A DNA stretch of 64,000 nucleotides, taken from Ensifer sesbaniae. Its GTDB lineage: Bacteria; Pseudomonadota; Alphaproteobacteria; Rhizobiales; Rhizobiaceae. Each line of letters starts with the position of its first letter. Position 1 is the stretch's first letter. The position numbers were made by a program, and so were the translations under genes. The DNA lies in contig NZ_JABEKU010000001.1 of the NCBI RefSeq assembly GCF_013283665.1, forward strand, positions 3,479,137-3,543,136, read 5' to 3'. The notes below the pieces were generated by a model that saw only the letters and a list, made by a program, of their open reading frames with translations, was not told where the DNA came from and ran no database searches. This document shows, in pieces, positions 31,852 through 41,323 of the stretch.

Positions 31852-32595
31852 TTAGGATCCTTGATTGCTGGCCTTGATTGCGGGTCTGTCCGAGAAAACG
31901 ATCAGTTCCTCGAAATGGTTCATATCCTCGAAGGAGCAGAAGGCCGGGGGATCGAGTTCGATCACCGGCGCCCTTTCCCTGAGGTAGGCGAGTTGTTCGC
32001 CCAACATCTCCTGCCAGCGCGGCAGTGCCGCGTCGTCGAGCCAGTCGATGACATAGGCGTAGGTGATGTGGAACGCGTAGTCGTCATGGTCCGGATGGCG
32101 ATAGCCGAAGGCTTCTGCGAAAGCATCGCGCCAGGCCTTGAGGCATGCGCGATCGGCTGCGCTGTCGCCTTCGAGCGCGAGTCCGGTCGGCGTGACGTCC
32201 GTCACGCGGGCCCGGAACGGCTCCAGCGGAACGAAGTGCTTGAGCCGCCCGCAATAGTGCTCGGTCATCACGTCGATCGGCGTATCGAGCGCTATGTCTG
32301 TCGGCCAGAAGGGCAGCCTGCGGCGGTATTCGATGATACCCTGAAAGATCGTCATATGCAGGCTGGACGGATGGGTGAAGGCGAACTGGCCCGCCTCGGG
32401 CATCGCCATCAGTCGATCGCGCACCGCAAGCACGGCGGCCTCGGACGGCGAACCGGCGGTGACGTGGGAAACGACCGTGTTGCCCGGTTCACGCAGGAAA
32501 CGGCCATCCGTTGCGTAGCGGGTTCCGAGATGCTTCGGCGGTGCATTGTTTGCGTTGCGGCCAACGGTGAGAAGCGAGGGGGAAATCGAGGTCAT
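31852..32595 (-). CDS. DUF1868 protein, 2H phosphoesterase-like
   Basis: A 247-residue protein of the DUF1868 family. Two HxT-type motifs, LHMTIFQG (about residue 80) and FHITYAY (about residue 178), are arranged as in the 2H phosphoesterase superfamily, so a cyclic phosphodiesterase or RNA-end activity is possible; the precise substrate is unknown. RYATDGRFLREPGNTVVSHV near the N-terminus is typical of the family. I chose the ATG of MTSISPS at 32593-32595; another ATG lies seven codons upstream. It is the first gene of a unit with the GST gene, which follows immediately. Confidence 0.75.
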   Translation of the reverse strand: MTSISPSLLTVGRNANNAPPKHLGTRYATDGRFLREPGNTVVSHVTAGSPSEAAVLAVRDRLMAMPEAGQFAFTHPSSLHMTIFQGIIEYRRRLPFWPTDIALDTPIDVMTEHYCGRLKHFVPLEPFRARVTDVTPTGLALEGDSAADRACLKAWRDAFAEAFGYRHPDHDDYAFHITYAYVIDWLDDAALPRWQEMLGEQLAYLRERAPVIELDPPAFCSFEDMNHFEELIVFSDRPAIKASNQGS

Positions 32596-32698
32596 GGGAG
32601 CGATCGGGCCTTTCAAATGGAGAGAGGTCCAGATGGCAGAACTCTACTACGCGAACATGACATCGCCCGACGACGGCTTCCAATGAAAAGGTCTGATC

Positions 32699-33472
32699 CT
32701 AATCATAAAGGCAGGTGATGTAGCCACCGGAGCGGCTGGCGCGACGCTCGATCAAATTTGCCAGGCGCTTGAGCCCGCGACCGGGCTTGCCGGCATTGCG
32801 CTCCTTCGGATTGGGCAGCGAAACCGCGAGCAGCGCGGCCTGCCGCCGCGACAGCTTGGCCGCAGAAACCCCGAAGTGGTGGCGGGCGGCCGCTTCGATA
32901 CCGTAGATTCCGTCGCCCCATTCGGCGACGTTCAGATAGATCTCCATCATCCGCCGCTTGCTCCAGACGAAATCGGCGGCGATCGCCAACGGCAGTTCCA
33001 TGCCCTTGCGCAGGAAGGAGCGGCCGTTCCAAAGGTAGAGGTTCTTGACCGTCTGCATCGGGATGGTGCTGGCCCCGCGGGTCGATTCCCCATCCAGGGC
33101 ATCCTCCACCACGCCGCGCATCTGCCCCCAGTCGACACCGTCATGGACACAGAACTGGCCGTCCTCCGACATCATCACCGATTGCACCAGCACCGGCGCG
33201 ATATTGTCGAATTCGACCCATTGACGGTCGTAGCCGCGAAGCAGGACGAGGTCGCGCAGCATCAGCGTCGAGACCGGATGTATGAACTCGATCAGGTAGA
33301 GAACGATCAGCGCATAGGGCAGTGCGACAAAACCAACGACGGCGAAAGCGATCTGGCGGCGCCTCGTACGCAGCGACCGGCGAAGCGAAGACCAGCGACT
33401 GGAAGGCACTTCGCCGTCCTCGCGCGCTTCCGGAACCATGTTCACGGCCTGACTGTTCACCTCGCTGTCCAT
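32699..33472 (-). CDS. mtgA: Monofunctional peptidoglycan glycosyltransferase
   Basis: A 257-residue GT51 enzyme that polymerises lipid II into glycan strands. After a basic cytoplasmic tail of about 40 residues (RRSLRTRRR) comes one membrane helix ([21 protein letters not shown]). The catalytic glutamate is in [14 protein letters not shown], followed by [16 protein letters not shown] and the second conserved glutamate region [15 protein letters not shown]. There is no transpeptidase domain, so it is MtgA and not a class A PBP. The ATG at 33470-33472 gives a slightly long N-terminus; an internal ATG (MVPEAR) is possible. It is divergent from ispA. Confidence 0.95.
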   Translation of the reverse strand: MDSEVNSQAVNMVPEAREDGEVPSSRWSSLRRSLRTRRRQIAFAVVGFVALPYALIVLYLIEFIHPVSTLMLRDLVLLRGYDRQWVEFDNIAPVLVQSVMMSEDGQFCVHDGVDWGQMRGVVEDALDGESTRGASTIPMQTVKNLYLWNGRSFLRKGMELPLAIAADFVWSKRRMMEIYLNVAEWGDGIYGIEAAARHHFGVSAAKLSRRQAALLAVSLPNPKERNAGKPGRGLKRLANLIERRASRSGGYITCLYD

Positions 33473-33617
33473 CCGCTTCTCTTAGTGCATGGGCCGGCAA
33501 AGTTGAACGGGCTTTCAGGCAAAAGGCAAGGTGCGCACGCGGCTGTCCCGGGGAAAGCGCGCCGCTGCGACACGAATCCCCGTTGAAAGCCCTCTTCGCC
33601 CATGCCAAAGAGCGCGC

Positions 33618-34532
33618 ATGAGCCAGGACACATCGCCTTTCACCCGCCGCCTCGCCAGCAATGCCCGCGCCGTCGAAGCTTTGCTCGAGCGCCTGCTCGG
33701 CACGACGACGGAGGTCGACGAGATCGCCCGGCCGGCAAACCTGCTCGCCGCCATGCGCCACGGGGTGCTGAACGGCGGCAAGCGGCTGCGCCCCTTCCTG
33801 GTGATCGAGTGTGCCGATCTTCTCGGTGGCGGCATCGATGCATCCTTGCGCGTCGGCGCGGCGCTCGAATGCGTGCATTGCTATTCTCTCGTCCATGACG
33901 ACCTGCCGGCGATGGACGACGACGATGTCAGGCGTGGTCAGCCGACGGTGCACAGGGCCTTCGACGAGGCGACGGCGATCCTCGCCGGCGACAGTCTGCT
34001 GACCTTCGCCTTCGACATCATCGCGGCGCCGGAAACACCACTGACGGATGCCCAGAAGGTGGAACTGATCCTGGCGCTCGGACGGGCCGCGGGCCACGGC
34101 GGCATGGCCGGTGGTCAGGCGCTCGATCTTGCCGCGGAAAAGTTGCCCCCCGACGAGGCCGGCATTGTCACGCTGCAGGCGATGAAGACGGGCGCCCTCA
34201 TTCGCTTCGGCTGCGAGGCCGGTGCGATTGTCGCCGGCGCGTCGAAGGACGACCGGGCGCGGCTTCGCAGCTTCGGCGAAAAGATCGGCCTTGCCTTCCA
34301 GCTTGCCGACGACCTGCTCGATCTCACCGCCGATGCGGCGACCATGGGCAAGGCAACCGGCAAGGACGCCGCCCGCGGCAAGGGCACGCTCGTCGCGCTG
34401 CACGGCCAGGCCTGGGCAGAAGAGCGGCTGGAGCAACTGGTCGCAGAAGCGGAAGCTCTGCTTACGCCCTATGGCGAGCGCTCCACCATTCTCGTCGAAA
34501 CTGCCCGCTTCGTCGCCAACCGCAGGAACTAG
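33618..34532 (+). CDS. ispA: Farnesyl diphosphate synthase (geranyltranstransferase)
   Basis: A 304-residue trans-prenyltransferase that builds C15 farnesyl diphosphate from IPP and DMAPP. The first aspartate-rich motif is [14 protein letters not shown] and the second is [15 protein letters not shown] and the KTG in [12 protein letters not shown] are also present. The acidic region before the first motif fits an FPP/GPP-length product. The ATG at 33618 (MSQDTSPF) is chosen over the frame opening at 33531, whose leader is unrelated. The product feeds ubiquinone, undecaprenyl phosphate and hopanoid synthesis; ispG of the same pathway lies 2 kb downstream on the other strand. Confidence 0.94.
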   Translation: MSQDTSPFTRRLASNARAVEALLERLLGTTTEVDEIARPANLLAAMRHGVLNGGKRLRPFLVIECADLLGGGIDASLRVGAALECVHCYSLVHDDLPAMDDDDVRRGQPTVHRAFDEATAILAGDSLLTFAFDIIAAPETPLTDAQKVELILALGRAAGHGGMAGGQALDLAAEKLPPDEAGIVTLQAMKTGALIRFGCEAGAIVAGASKDDRARLRSFGEKIGLAFQLADDLLDLTADAATMGKATGKDAARGKGTLVALHGQAWAEERLEQLVAEAEALLTPYGERSTILVETARFVANRRN

Positions 34533-34536
34533 AGAC

Positions 34537-35592
34537 ATGAGCAAGTACTGGTCGCCGATCGTCTCCAAGCTGAAACCCTATATTCCGGGCGAGCAGCCGC
34601 GCGTCGCCAATCTGGCGAAGCTCAACACCAATGAATGCCCCTACGGGCCGTCGGAGAAGGTGCTCGACGCGGTCGCGGCGGCAGCAAGCGCCGACCTCCG
34701 GCTCTATCCGGATCCGCTGGCGCGGAAGCTCCGAGTGGCGATCGCCGCGCGCTTCGGCGTTTCGGCCGAGGAAGTTTTCGTCGGCAACGGCTCGGACGAG
34801 GTGCTGGCACATATCTTCGCCGGCCTGCTCAAGCACGACGCACCGCTGCTTTATCCGGACATCTCCTATAGCTTCTATTCGACCTATGCGCGGCTCTTCG
34901 AGATCGACGCGGTCGAGGTTCCGCTGAACGACCGCTTCGAGATCGATCTCGCCGATTATGATCGCCCCTGTGGCGCGATCATCCTGCCGAACCCGAACGC
35001 GCCGACCGGCATCGCACTCCCGCTCTCGGATATAGAGCGGCTCGTCGCGAGCCACCCGGATCAGCCCGTCGTCATCGACGAGGCCTATGTCGACTTCGGC
35101 GGCCAGTCGGTAGCGGAGCTGGTTTCGAAATACGAGAACCTGCTGGTCGTCCAGACCTTTTCCAAGTCGCGCGCGCTTGCGGGCCTGCGCGTCGGCTTCG
35201 CCATCGGCCAGCGGCCGCTGATCGAGGCGCTGGAAAGGGTGAAGGACAGCTTCAACTCCTATCCGCTCGGCCGCCCGGCACAGGCCGGTGCCATCGCCGC
35301 GATCGAGGACGAAGCCTGGTTCGAGGAGACGCGGGGAAAGATCATCGCCTCGCGCGAACGCCTCACCGCAGATCTCGCCCAGCGTGGTTTCGAGGTGCTG
35401 CCGTCATCGGCAAACTTCGTTTTCGCGCGCCACCCCGGCCACAACGGCGAAACGCTGATGAAGGCGCTGCGTGAACGCGCCGTTCTGGTGCGCCACTTCG
35501 CCAAGCCGCGCATCGGCGATTTCCTGCGCATCACCATCGGCACCGACGCGGAATGTGTGCGGCTCGTCGAGGCACTCGACGAGATCCTCTGA
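34537..35592 (+). CDS. hisC: Histidinol-phosphate aminotransferase
   Basis: A 351-residue PLP enzyme of the class II (HisC) type: [12 protein letters not shown] near the N-terminus, GNGSDEVL, a PNPNAPTG loop, the DEAYVDF aspartate pair, and the PLP lysine at about residue 210 in [15 protein letters not shown]. It converts imidazole-acetol phosphate to histidinol phosphate; bacterial paralogues can also act on tyrosine and phenylalanine. The ATG at 34537, five bases after the ispA stop, is the proper start; the open frame upstream is a shadow of ispA. Sinorhizobium-type genomes usually have more than one hisC, so the exact role is uncertain. Confidence 0.92.
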   Translation: MSKYWSPIVSKLKPYIPGEQPRVANLAKLNTNECPYGPSEKVLDAVAAAASADLRLYPDPLARKLRVAIAARFGVSAEEVFVGNGSDEVLAHIFAGLLKHDAPLLYPDISYSFYSTYARLFEIDAVEVPLNDRFEIDLADYDRPCGAIILPNPNAPTGIALPLSDIERLVASHPDQPVVIDEAYVDFGGQSVAELVSKYENLLVVQTFSKSRALAGLRVGFAIGQRPLIEALERVKDSFNSYPLGRPAQAGAIAAIEDEAWFEETRGKIIASRERLTADLAQRGFEVLPSSANFVFARHPGHNGETLMKALRERAVLVRHFAKPRIGDFLRITIGTDAECVRLVEALDEIL

Positions 35593-35675
35593 GATCTTGT
35601 CTCGGTGACATTTCCCCGTTTCAAACAGGCGATGGACTGATCTAGCCTCCGGCGACCGAGCCGGAGCTTTTTCGC

Positions 35676-36317
35676 ATGTTCGACCCGACGCCCTATCTGC
35701 CGCAGTTGCTCATCGCCTGGACCGCCTATTTGATCGGGACCGCCTCACCGGGACCGGCGATCCTGGCGATCATCACCACCTCGGTCAGCCAGGGGCGCAA
35801 GGCCGGCCTGGCGCTTGCCTTCGGCGTGCTCACCGGAAGCTACACCTGGGCGATGCTGACAGCGTCGGGCCTCTCGGCGCTGATCCGCGCCTATGGCCAG
35901 GCGATCATCGTCCTGAAGATTGCCGGCGCCTGTTATCTCTTCTGGCTCGCCTATAACGCTCTGCGCGGCGCCATGCGCAGCGACAGGGGCGCGATCATGC
36001 CGGCGGCGAAGGTACAGACATCGTTGAAGCGGCTCTATCTCAAGGGGCTCGGCATCCACCTGACCAATCCGAAGGCGATCTTCTCCTGGATCATGCTGGT
36101 CTCGCTCGGCATGCCCGCGGGGGCGCCCGTCGGCATCACCGCCACCTTCATAGGCGGCTGCATGGTCCTCGGCCTGATGACCTTCTGCGGCTTCGCGATC
36201 GTGTTCTCGCTTTCGCCGGTGCACCGCGCCTATCTGAGATCCAAGCGGCTGATCGAAAGCCTGATGGCCGGCTTCTTCGCCTTTGCGGGGCTGAAATTGC
36301 TGACGTCGCGGCTTTAA
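35676..36317 (+). CDS. LysE family amino-acid exporter
   Basis: A 213-residue membrane exporter with about six helices, the LysE signature SPGPAILAIITTSVSQGRKAG at residues 24-43, and the conserved helix KGLGIHLTNPKAIFSWIMLV. It should export an amino acid or related compound across the inner membrane. It follows hisC by 84 bases on the same strand and may share its transcript; a link to histidine or aromatic amino acids is an inference only. It is a paralogue of the exporter at 7171-7812, sharing length and motifs but not close in detail. Confidence 0.88.
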   Translation: MFDPTPYLPQLLIAWTAYLIGTASPGPAILAIITTSVSQGRKAGLALAFGVLTGSYTWAMLTASGLSALIRAYGQAIIVLKIAGACYLFWLAYNALRGAMRSDRGAIMPAAKVQTSLKRLYLKGLGIHLTNPKAIFSWIMLVSLGMPAGAPVGITATFIGGCMVLGLMTFCGFAIVFSLSPVHRAYLRSKRLIESLMAGFFAFAGLKLLTSRL

Positions 36318-36359
36318 CTCCGAGGCCGTCCGGCGTCGGATTACCCCGAGCGAGCCCGT

Positions 36360-37613
36360 TTATTCGGCGGCCGCCTGGCCGCGGCCATAACGCTTCTCGA
36401 TATAGTCGGAAACGAGCGTCTCGAAGTCGGCGGCAATGTTCGGACCGCGCAGCGTCATTGCCTTCTGGCCATCGATGAACACGGGCGCGGCCGGCATTTC
36501 GCCGGTGCCGGGGAGCGAGATGCCGATATCGGCATGTTTGCTTTCACCGGGACCGTTGACGATGCAGCCCATGACCGCGACCTTCAGGCCCTCGACGCCG
36601 GGATATTTCTCGCGCCAGACCGGCATGTTGCGGCGGATGTCGTCCTGGATCTTCTGGGCGAGTTCCTGGAACACGGTCGACGTCGTGCGTCCGCAGCCGG
36701 GACACGCGGCAACGACGGGAATGAATTGGCGGAAGCCCATGACCTGCAGTAGTTCCTGCGCCACCTGCACCTCGCGGGTGCGGTCGCCGCCGGGTTCCGG
36801 CGTCAGCGAAATGCGGATCGTGTCGCCGATGCCCTGCTGCATCAGGATGCCAAGCGAGGCAGAGGAGGCGACGATGCCCTTGGTGCCCATGCCGGCCTCG
36901 GTGAGGCCGAGATGCAGCGCGTGGTCGGAGCGGGCCGACAGCATGGCGTAGACGGCGATCAGATCCTGAACGCCGGAAACCTTGGCAGAGAGAATGATGC
37001 GGTTGCGCGGCAGGCCGATTTCCTCGGCAAGATCGGCCGACAGCAGCGCCGATTGCACGATCGTTTCGCGCGTCACCTGCTGGGCTGTCAGCGGAAAGCC
37101 GTTCGCCTGGTTCTCGTCCATCATCCGCGTCAGGAGTTCCTGGTCGAGCGAGCCCCAGTTGACGCCGATGCGCACTGGTTTGTCGTAGCGGATCGCCATC
37201 TCGACGATCTCGGCGAACTGCTTGTCCTTCTTGTCCTTGAAGCCGACATTGCCCGGATTGATGCGGTACTTCGCCAGCGCCTCGGCGCAGGCCGGATGAT
37301 CGGCAAGCAGCTTGTGGCCGATGTAGTGGAAGTCACCGACGAGCGGCACGTCGAGACCGAGGCGCTCGAGCCGCTCGCGGATCTTCGGCACCGCGGCAGC
37401 ACTTTCGTCGCGGTCGACGGTGATGCGCACCAGTTCCGAGCCGGCCTTGTGGAGAGCGGCCACCTGGGCCACGGTCGCATCGATATCGGCCGTGTCGGTG
37501 TTGGTCATCGACTGAACCACGACCGGTGCGCCGCCCCCGACGATGACACCGCCGACATCGACGGCAACGGAGGCACGGCGGGGCTGCGGTTCGAAATCGA
37601 AGGCGGAAGACAT
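36360..37613 (-). CDS. ispG: 4-hydroxy-3-methylbut-2-enyl-diphosphate synthase
   Basis: A 417-residue iron-sulfur enzyme of the MEP isoprenoid pathway, which reduces methylerythritol cyclodiphosphate to HMBPP. The 4Fe-4S ligands are the two cysteines in [10 protein letters not shown] and the cysteine in [11 protein letters not shown], with the conserved glutamate just after it. [14 protein letters not shown] and GVNWGSL are typical of the TIM-barrel half. I chose the ATG of [13 protein letters not shown] at 37611-37613; an ATG seven codons upstream is also in frame. The gene is single and convergent with the LysE exporter. Confidence 0.96.
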   Translation of the reverse strand: MSSAFDFEPQPRRASVAVDVGGVIVGGGAPVVVQSMTNTDTADIDATVAQVAALHKAGSELVRITVDRDESAAAVPKIRERLERLGLDVPLVGDFHYIGHKLLADHPACAEALAKYRINPGNVGFKDKKDKQFAEIVEMAIRYDKPVRIGVNWGSLDQELLTRMMDENQANGFPLTAQQVTRETIVQSALLSADLAEEIGLPRNRIILSAKVSGVQDLIAVYAMLSARSDHALHLGLTEAGMGTKGIVASSASLGILMQQGIGDTIRISLTPEPGGDRTREVQVAQELLQVMGFRQFIPVVAACPGCGRTTSTVFQELAQKIQDDIRRNMPVWREKYPGVEGLKVAVMGCIVNGPGESKHADIGISLPGTGEMPAAPVFIDGQKAMTLRGPNIAADFETLVSDYIEKRYGRGQAAAE

Positions 37614-37807
37614 GAAGGCCTCTTCGTGGGTCATCTCAGGCGGAGCGGGTCGCGTACGGATACCGCAACGCTTTCCCTAATCAAGCTCCGGCTTTTCGCC
37701 CATCAGGTGGATGAGGAAAGCCTGCTTGTCAACGGCGACATCATGCCCTGACGGCGATTTGATGGCGGCCTTGCGCAGAACACGCTCGTCCGTGGCTCAA
37801 TGGATCA

Positions 37808-38992
37808 TTAGTGCCCTTTGGCGTGATCGGCGTGCGCGGCATTGTGCGATAGCAGCAGCACGACGATGAAGAGCAGCGGCACCGAGGTGAAGACGATGGC
37901 AAAGCCCGTGTGCTCGCCGACGAAACCAATCACCGACGGCGCGAACAGCATGCCCGAATAGCCCATGAAGGTCGCGACCGAGAGACCGATGCCCGGCTGC
38001 AGGCCCGGCATGTTGCCGGCGGCCGAAAAGGCGATCGGGACCATGTTTGAAATGCCGATACCGGCGATGGCGAAGCCGAGAATGGCGATGTAGGCGTTCG
38101 GCGCCATGCCCGCGAGGATCATGCCGATGAGCGCGGTCACCGTGCAGATGCGCAAGGTTCGCTTGGCGCCGAAACGATCGCGGACAAGGTCGCCGGCAAA
38201 ACGCATGGTTGCCATGGTGGCGGAGAAGGCGGCGAAGCCGAAGCCGGAGAGCTCCACCGAGGCGCCGAGCTCGTTGCGCAGATAGAGCGCGCCCCAATCG
38301 AGAACCGTGCCCTCCGGCACCATCGAGAACAGCGCCATGATACCGATCAGCCAGGGAAGCGGCGTCATCGGCAGGCGCAGTTTTTCCTTCGCAGCGGCCG
38401 GATGCGGCTTGTCGGCAAGGATCATCGGCCAGGCAATCGCGATCAGCGTCAGGCAGATCAGTGTGACGACGAAGACATGTGGCAGCACGCCGAAATGCGC
38501 CATCAGGAAACCGCCGATGCCGGCGCCGATCAGGCCGCCAAGGCTCCAATAGGCATGGCAGGAGGACATGATCGCCCGGCGCATCGACTTTTCGACCTCG
38601 ACGGCATTGGCGTTCATGGCGACGTCCATGGCTCCGACGAAACCGCCAAGCACGAACATGCCGATGGCCGCCATCCAGACGTTCGGAACGAGCGTAAGGA
38701 GCAAAAGCAAGGGTGACAGGATAATCGCCGTGACCTTCACCACCTTCTGCGAGCCGACGCGAGCGATGTAGCCACCGGCAATCGGCATCAGCACCAACGA
38801 GCCGATGCCGAACATCAGGATCAGGAGGCCGAGCACGCTTTCACTGATGCCGAGCCGGTCCTTGAACTCGGGGATCTTCGGCGCCCAGCTGCCGGTGACG
38901 AAGCCGTTCATCAGGAAGAGCAGCGAAACGGCCAGCCGGTTGCGGGTCATGTAGCCCTGACGGACGGTCGCGGTGGGAGAACGTTGGTCCAT
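37808..38992 (-). CDS. MFS transporter (YbjJ-like)
   Basis: A 394-residue transporter with about twelve helices. After a short polar leader come helix 1 with FLMNGFVTGSWAPKIPEFK and the loop 2-3 motif GYIARVGSQKVVK; the middle loop (AAAKEKLRLPMTPL) is short. The overall look, with GSWAP and a DVAMNANAVEVEKSM loop after helix 4, recalls E. coli YbjJ and fucose-type permeases, whose physiological substrate is unclear. The ATG at 38990-38992 is used. It lies just downstream of the VOC protein gene on the same strand, 29 bases apart, so DeoR regulator, VOC protein and this transporter may be one operon. Confidence 0.85.
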   Translation of the reverse strand: MDQRSPTATVRQGYMTRNRLAVSLLFLMNGFVTGSWAPKIPEFKDRLGISESVLGLLILMFGIGSLVLMPIAGGYIARVGSQKVVKVTAIILSPLLLLLTLVPNVWMAAIGMFVLGGFVGAMDVAMNANAVEVEKSMRRAIMSSCHAYWSLGGLIGAGIGGFLMAHFGVLPHVFVVTLICLTLIAIAWPMILADKPHPAAAKEKLRLPMTPLPWLIGIMALFSMVPEGTVLDWGALYLRNELGASVELSGFGFAAFSATMATMRFAGDLVRDRFGAKRTLRICTVTALIGMILAGMAPNAYIAILGFAIAGIGISNMVPIAFSAAGNMPGLQPGIGLSVATFMGYSGMLFAPSVIGFVGEHTGFAIVFTSVPLLFIVVLLLSHNAAHADHAKGH

Positions 38993-39021
38993 GGTCTTGC
39001 CTCAGTGCCGGACCGTCCGGC

Positions 39022-39408
39022 TCAAACTGTGATTTCGATCAGATTGCCATCGGGGTCACACAGAACCGCCTCGTAGAAGCCGTCGCCGGTCCAGCGCGGC
39101 TTTGCCACCAACAGGCCCTGGGCTTCAGCGCGCGCGGCCATGGCATCGACCGCCTGCTCGCTGCCGAGTGAAAGCGCCACATGGGCAAGGCCCGTGCGCT
39201 CTTCCTTGGGATCGCCCGGCGCAACCCAGGGGCCCTCCATGATCTCGATCGTCGGTCCGGCGCCGAGCGTCAGGAAGCGCGAACGAAAGCCCGGCCGCCG
39301 CCGACTTTCATAGACATCTCCGACCTCGGCCCCGAAGAACGTCGACCAGAAGCCGACGATCGCATCGAGGTCCCGGGTCCACAGCGCCACATGGGCGATC
39401 GTCATCAT
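39022..39408 (-). CDS. VOC family (glyoxalase-like) protein
   Basis: A 128-residue single-module VOC protein: IAHVALWTRDLDAIVGFWSTFFGAEVG at the start, and a metal-site pattern with His in GLAHVALSLGS and Glu in GNLIEI at the end. The fold is shared by glyoxalase I, dioxygenases and resistance proteins, so the activity is unknown. The ATG at 39406-39408 overlaps the stop of the deoR-type gene (ATGA) and is preceded by GGAGGAA, so translation is coupled. The long frame upstream is a shadow of that regulator. Probably the enzyme controlled by the DeoR protein. Confidence 0.8.
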   Translation of the reverse strand: MMTIAHVALWTRDLDAIVGFWSTFFGAEVGDVYESRRRPGFRSRFLTLGAGPTIEIMEGPWVAPGDPKEERTGLAHVALSLGSEQAVDAMAARAEAQGLLVAKPRWTGDGFYEAVLCDPDGNLIEITV

Positions 39409-40187
39409 CGGGTTCCTCCGGCCATCCTGACGTCCGCGCCCATCGCCTCGAATGCAGCACGGTGTTCCGCTGGAGCGTCTCCCTCCAGCACCAACGCCAC
39501 CCTGTCGTCGATGTCGACGATCCCGTGCGCGGCCGCCGTCCCGAGTTTGTCGCTGGTTATGGCGACCACGAGGCGCCGGCTGCGCGACGCGATCAGCCGC
39601 TTGAATTCCGCGTCTTCGAAATGGATCGCCGTCAGGCCCGCCGCGGCATCGGCGCCGCAGGTGCCGAGGAAGCAGAGATCGGGTCTGAGCAATTCCGCAT
39701 CGCGCTGTGCCCGCGCGCTGACCGCCGCACCGACCGCCCGGTTGAGCGGCCCACCCAGCAAGATGAGGTCGACGCCTGCTTTTTCCATCAGCGCCGCGGC
39801 AATCAGCGGCGTATTGGTGACGACGGTGACCGGCAGGTCCGGCTCGATCAGTTGCGCGATGGCGAGGTTGGTCGACCCCGCATCGAGAAACACGGTCATG
39901 CCCGGCTCGATCATACCGACGGCCGCGCGGGCGAGCGCTGCCTTGCGCTCCGGCGCCATGGCAATGCGCTCGCTCAGGGTGGAGTTCGCTGCGGGAACGA
40001 CCGGAAGCGCGCCGCCATAGACCCGCTCGCAAAGGCCCGCCGCCGCCATTTCCCTGAGGTCGCGGCGGATCGTGTCCTCGGAGACGTTGAACTCGGCAGC
40101 AAGATCGGCCGCCAGAACCCGGCCGTGGGCTTTCAGCCGTTCCTGGATCAGCGTCTTTCGCTCACGAAGTAGGAGTTCGCCTGACAT
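39405..40187 (-). CDS. DeoR/GlpR family transcriptional regulator
   Basis: A 260-residue regulator. The N-terminal helix-turn-helix is RERKTLIQERLKAHGRVLAADLAAEFNVSEDTIRRDLREM, with the DeoR-family hallmark SEDTIRRDL, followed by the RVYGGALP hinge. The sensor domain has the sugar-phosphate loop DAGSTN and GGxxN-like GGPLNRAVG. The effector is probably a phosphorylated sugar or polyol. It heads a unit with the VOC protein and perhaps the MFS transporter, and is divergent from the amino-acid importer at 40460. Three GTGCAT sites lie directly upstream of its start, probably its own operator. Confidence 0.9.
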   Translation of the reverse strand: MSGELLLRERKTLIQERLKAHGRVLAADLAAEFNVSEDTIRRDLREMAAAGLCERVYGGALPVVPAANSTLSERIAMAPERKAALARAAVGMIEPGMTVFLDAGSTNLAIAQLIEPDLPVTVVTNTPLIAAALMEKAGVDLILLGGPLNRAVGAAVSARAQRDAELLRPDLCFLGTCGADAAAGLTAIHFEDAEFKRLIASRSRRLVVAITSDKLGTAAAHGIVDIDDRVALVLEGDAPAEHRAAFEAMGADVRMAGGTR

Positions 40188-40197
40188 TTCATCAATC

Positions 40198-40233
40198 GTG
40201 CATAAACGTGCATGAATCGCTACAAATGTGCAT
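40198..40233. promoter_or_regulatory. Phased GTGCAT repeats upstream of the DeoR-type gene
   Basis: GTGCAT occurs at 40198, 40208 and 40228, that is at spacings of exactly 10 and 20 bases, all in the same orientation, 11-46 bases from the regulator start. This helical phasing suggests binding sites on one face of the DNA. Confidence 0.5.
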
Positions 40234-40459
40234 ACCGACTTTTGAAACCGATTTCAAGTGCGCAAGACAGTCAAATCAGAATGGGTTGGGATTTCCGGAA
40301 AACCGTGCCTTCTGCGCCCAGCCAGCGCCGTTTTGAGGAAAAATCTTCATCAAAACGCTCGGGAATTGGTGTTTTATATGCTCAGATCGCTGATCTTTTA
40401 TGCGATTGTCCGCTCAATCCGGACGACGGGCCGGACCAGAAAGAAGATGGAAAATCACG

Positions 40460-41233
40460 ATGAAACTCCTCCCCACGCTGTTTGCCGCTGCTCTGATGCA
40501 GGTTGCCGCCCTTGCTTCCGCCGAAGCCGGTGAGAACCTCAATGCGATCAAGTCTGCCGGTGTGCTGAAGATCGGCACTGAGGGCACCTACGCTCCCTTC
40601 ACCTATCACGACGCCTCCGGCGCGCTCGTCGGCTTCGACGTCGAGGTCGGCCAGGCGGTGGCCGAAAAGCTCGGCGTCAAGGCTGAATTCCTCGAAGGCA
40701 AGTGGGATGGCCTGATCGCCGGCCTCGATGCCAACCGCTACGACACGGTCATCAACCAGGTCGGCATCACCGAGGAGCGCAAGAAGAAATACGACTTCTC
40801 CGAGCCCTACATCGCCTCGAAGGCCGTGCTGATCGTCAAGAGCGACAACGAAGAGATCAAGGACTTCGCCGATCTCAAGGGCAAGAAGGCGGCCCAGTCG
40901 CTGACCAGCAACTTCGGCAAGCTTGCGACCGCGTCCGGCGCCGAACTCGTCGGCACCGATGGCTTCGACCAGTCGATCCAGCTCGTGCTGACCGGCCGCG
41001 CCGATGCGACAATCAACGACAGCCTCTCCTTCCTCGACTTCAAGAAGAAGAAGCCCGATGCACCGGTGAAGATTGCTGCCGAGCAGGCCGATGCCGACTT
41101 CTCCGGCATCATCATCCGCAAGGGCGAGCCGGAGCTTCTGGAAGCGATCAACAAGGCGCTCGTCGAGATCAAGGCAGACGGCACCTACGACAAGATCTCG
41201 CAGAAGTACTTCGGCGCCGACGTCTCGAAGTAA
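40460..41233 (+). CDS. Amino-acid ABC importer, substrate-binding protein (cystine/polar type)
   Basis: A 257-residue SBP_bac_3 protein. The signal peptide MKLLPTLFAAALMQVAALASAEA is cleaved near residue 23. The mature part begins with the family motif GVLKIGTEGTYAPFTYHDASG and GFDVEVGQAVAEKLGV, then VINQVGITEERKKKYDFSEPY, most like cystine-binding proteins, although the exact amino acid is unproven. The ATG at 40460 follows GAAGATGGAAAATC. It is the first gene of a three-gene importer operon and is divergent from the DeoR-type regulator, with a 272-base AT-rich gap. Confidence 0.9.
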   Translation: MKLLPTLFAAALMQVAALASAEAGENLNAIKSAGVLKIGTEGTYAPFTYHDASGALVGFDVEVGQAVAEKLGVKAEFLEGKWDGLIAGLDANRYDTVINQVGITEERKKKYDFSEPYIASKAVLIVKSDNEEIKDFADLKGKKAAQSLTSNFGKLATASGAELVGTDGFDQSIQLVLTGRADATINDSLSFLDFKKKKPDAPVKIAAEQADADFSGIIIRKGEPELLEAINKALVEIKADGTYDKISQKYFGADVSK

Positions 41234-41323
41234 CGTCTGACAGACCTTCCGGCCGGTTTCTCCGCCGGCCGAACTCGGCTATGAAAAGCGATCCGTTCCG
41301 GACCCCGGGGCGGATCGCGCTTT

